NCBI GenBank assembly: GCA_035476635.1
Contig: DATILI010000075.1
Span: forward strand, 1 to 7,529
Direction of reading: 5' to 3'
Length of the DNA stretch: 7,529 bases
Source of the DNA: DATILI01 sp035476635
GTDB lineage: Bacteria; Pseudomonadota; Gammaproteobacteria; Burkholderiales; Burkholderiaceae_C
Below are positions 6,573 to 7,529 of the stretch, one piece after another. The position numbers and the translations under genes are program-made. The first letter of the stretch is position 1. Every line of letters starts with the position of its first letter. The notes below the pieces were generated by a model. That model saw only the letters and a program-made list of their open reading frames with translations. It was not told where the DNA came from and did not search any database.

Positions 6573-7529
6573 TCAATGCGCAATAGAGTACACCAGCCGC
6601 ATCAAGTCAGACTGCCGCCTTGTGCCAGTCTTGGTAAACACCGACCTTAGCTGCGTTCGCACCGTCGCCACGCCAACCGCCCGGCGCTCGGCAAAAACCT
6701 CCGGCGTGAAGCCGTCCGCCAGGACTTTGACCAGTTCTGCTTCCACCGGCGTGAGTTTGTAGAGCATGGTCATGATGGACTGGATGTCCAGTGCGCGGCG
6801 GCCTTCTTGTGCGATGAAGACGATGGCGGCCGCCCGGCTCTCCATGGGCGTCGATCCTGGCACGGGCGCGAGCCGAGCCACGACGCCCTGTCCAGGCGCA
6901 CCGCCGAGCCGGACCGACAGCGAGAGATGGTCATCGAAGCGGTAAATCGCACAAGCCGCCAGCGCCTTGTCCAGGGCAGCGCATTCCGGGGCGCCCGACG
7001 CGCACAGGCGCCCGTCCTTGACAAGGGGCAGGCCAGACGCAGAGAAGAGTTCATCCGCGGCTGGATTGGCGAGCAGGATCTTCCGGTCCCGCGCGAGGAC
7101 GACCACGGCGGTGGATACCCGCTCGATCGCGATCGCAGTGGTGTTCTGTGTCGCTGCCTGCAAGCGTTGGCGGACCGCCATCGCCTGCGTGAAATGGGGC
7201 CGGATCGTGCTTAGCTTTTCCTCGTCTGCCGCCGAGAATGGTTTCGACCTTACAGGCCGGTAGACGCACAGCGGCGTCAGTGGCAGCGATCGGGACGAAC
7301 CGTCGCCAACGATGGCACCGAGGTTGCGGCCGATCTCGCAGGGAACCAGGTAGTCGGCGAAGAACCGGGTTTGGCGCAGTTCCCGTTCCGGCACCAGCGT
7401 GTCGGTTTGCCATTGAAGCCCGGTGTGCAAGGCGCCGCCATGTCGCCGCATCAATTGATGGAACCACACGTCGACCGTGGCGACCTCGGTGAGGAACTGC
7501 CTGGCCAGTCGCTCAGGCAGGCCGTGCGC
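6573..7529 (-). CDS. LuxR-type helix-turn-helix regulator with PAS-like sensor region, N-terminus outside the window
   Basis: The frame is open from the window edge to the TGA at 6573-6575, giving 318 visible residues. There is a GTG at 7469, but 20 further codons upstream (reading AHGLPERLARQFLTEVATVD) continue without a stop to the edge and look like protein. The gene is therefore most likely cut at its 5' end, and about 50 residues may be missing compared with similar regulators of about 370 residues. Near visible residue 135, AIAIERVSTAVVVLARDRKILLANPAADELF resembles a PAS fold that could sense a small ligand. The C-terminal LuxR DNA-binding domain begins at LTPVEAELVKVLADG (about 259) and continues with the recognition helix region GVATVRTQLRSVFTKTG and RRQSDLMRLV. 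There is no receiver domain in the visible part. It probably controls its own operon, including the GST-like gene downstream. Confidence 0.88.
   Translation of the reverse strand, partial: AHGLPERLARQFLTEVATVDVWFHQLMRRHGGALHTGLQWQTDTLVPERELRQTRFFADYLVPCEIGRNLGAIVGDGSSRSLPLTPLCVYRPVRSKPFSAADEEKLSTIRPHFTQAMAVRQRLQAATQNTTAIAIERVSTAVVVLARDRKILLANPAADELFSASGLPLVKDGRLCASGAPECAALDKALAACAIYRFDDHLSLSVRLGGAPGQGVVARLAPVPGSTPMESRAAAIVFIAQEGRRALDIQSIMTMLYKLTPVEAELVKVLADGFTPEVFAERRAVGVATVRTQLRSVFTKTGTRRQSDLMRLVYSIAH

Noticed and set aside
7467..7469. GTG as the true start of the LuxR-type regulator.
   Set aside because: The frame remains open for 20 protein-like codons to the window edge, and no Shine-Dalgarno precedes the GTG, so the gene is treated as partial.

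Overview
High-GC, densely packed bacterial chromosome. Third codon positions are mostly G or C. The mix of a Tat lipoprotein with a CGGGDDD-type mature end, a CrgA-like LysR regulator, a DUF1801 protein and a LuxR-type regulator next to a GST-like gene suggests a betaproteobacterium, most likely Burkholderiales (Comamonadaceae-like). This is inferred from protein style only; there is no rRNA or other marker gene here.

Layout, left to right. 1-175 has no convincing gene, only a weak 9-bp inverted repeat. 176-862 (+) encodes a HAD-IA phosphatase. 951-2519 (+) encodes an acyl-CoA synthetase (AMP-forming). It meets tail to tail, with a 7-bp gap, a DUF1801 gene on the minus strand (2527-2979). That gene is divergent, across 73 bp, from a LysR-type regulator (3053-3976, +). 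4100-5770 (+) encodes a Tat-exported, probably lipid-anchored type B carboxylesterase. It meets tail to tail, with a 9-bp gap, a GST-like gene (5780-6550, -). This lies 22 bp downstream of a LuxR-type regulator (6573 to the window edge, -) whose N-terminus is cut off by the window. No stretch longer than about 175 bp lacks a gene.

How the genes may work together. The LuxR-type regulator and the GST-like protein probably share a transcript. The LysR/DUF1801 divergent pair has the usual geometry of a regulator next to its target. An envelope esterase and a cytoplasmic acyl-CoA synthetase could act in sequence, with ester cleavage followed by CoA activation of the acid, but nothing in the sequence ties them to one pathway.

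This looks like an ordinary metabolic and regulatory region. I found no mobile element, CRISPR array, RNA gene or defence system, and no clearly new system. The most notable signal is a sharp change in codon third bases over the last 31 sense codons of the acyl-CoA synthetase gene. It makes the opposite-strand RNA C-rich and G-poor, as expected of a Rho-dependent terminator for the convergent DUF1801 gene.
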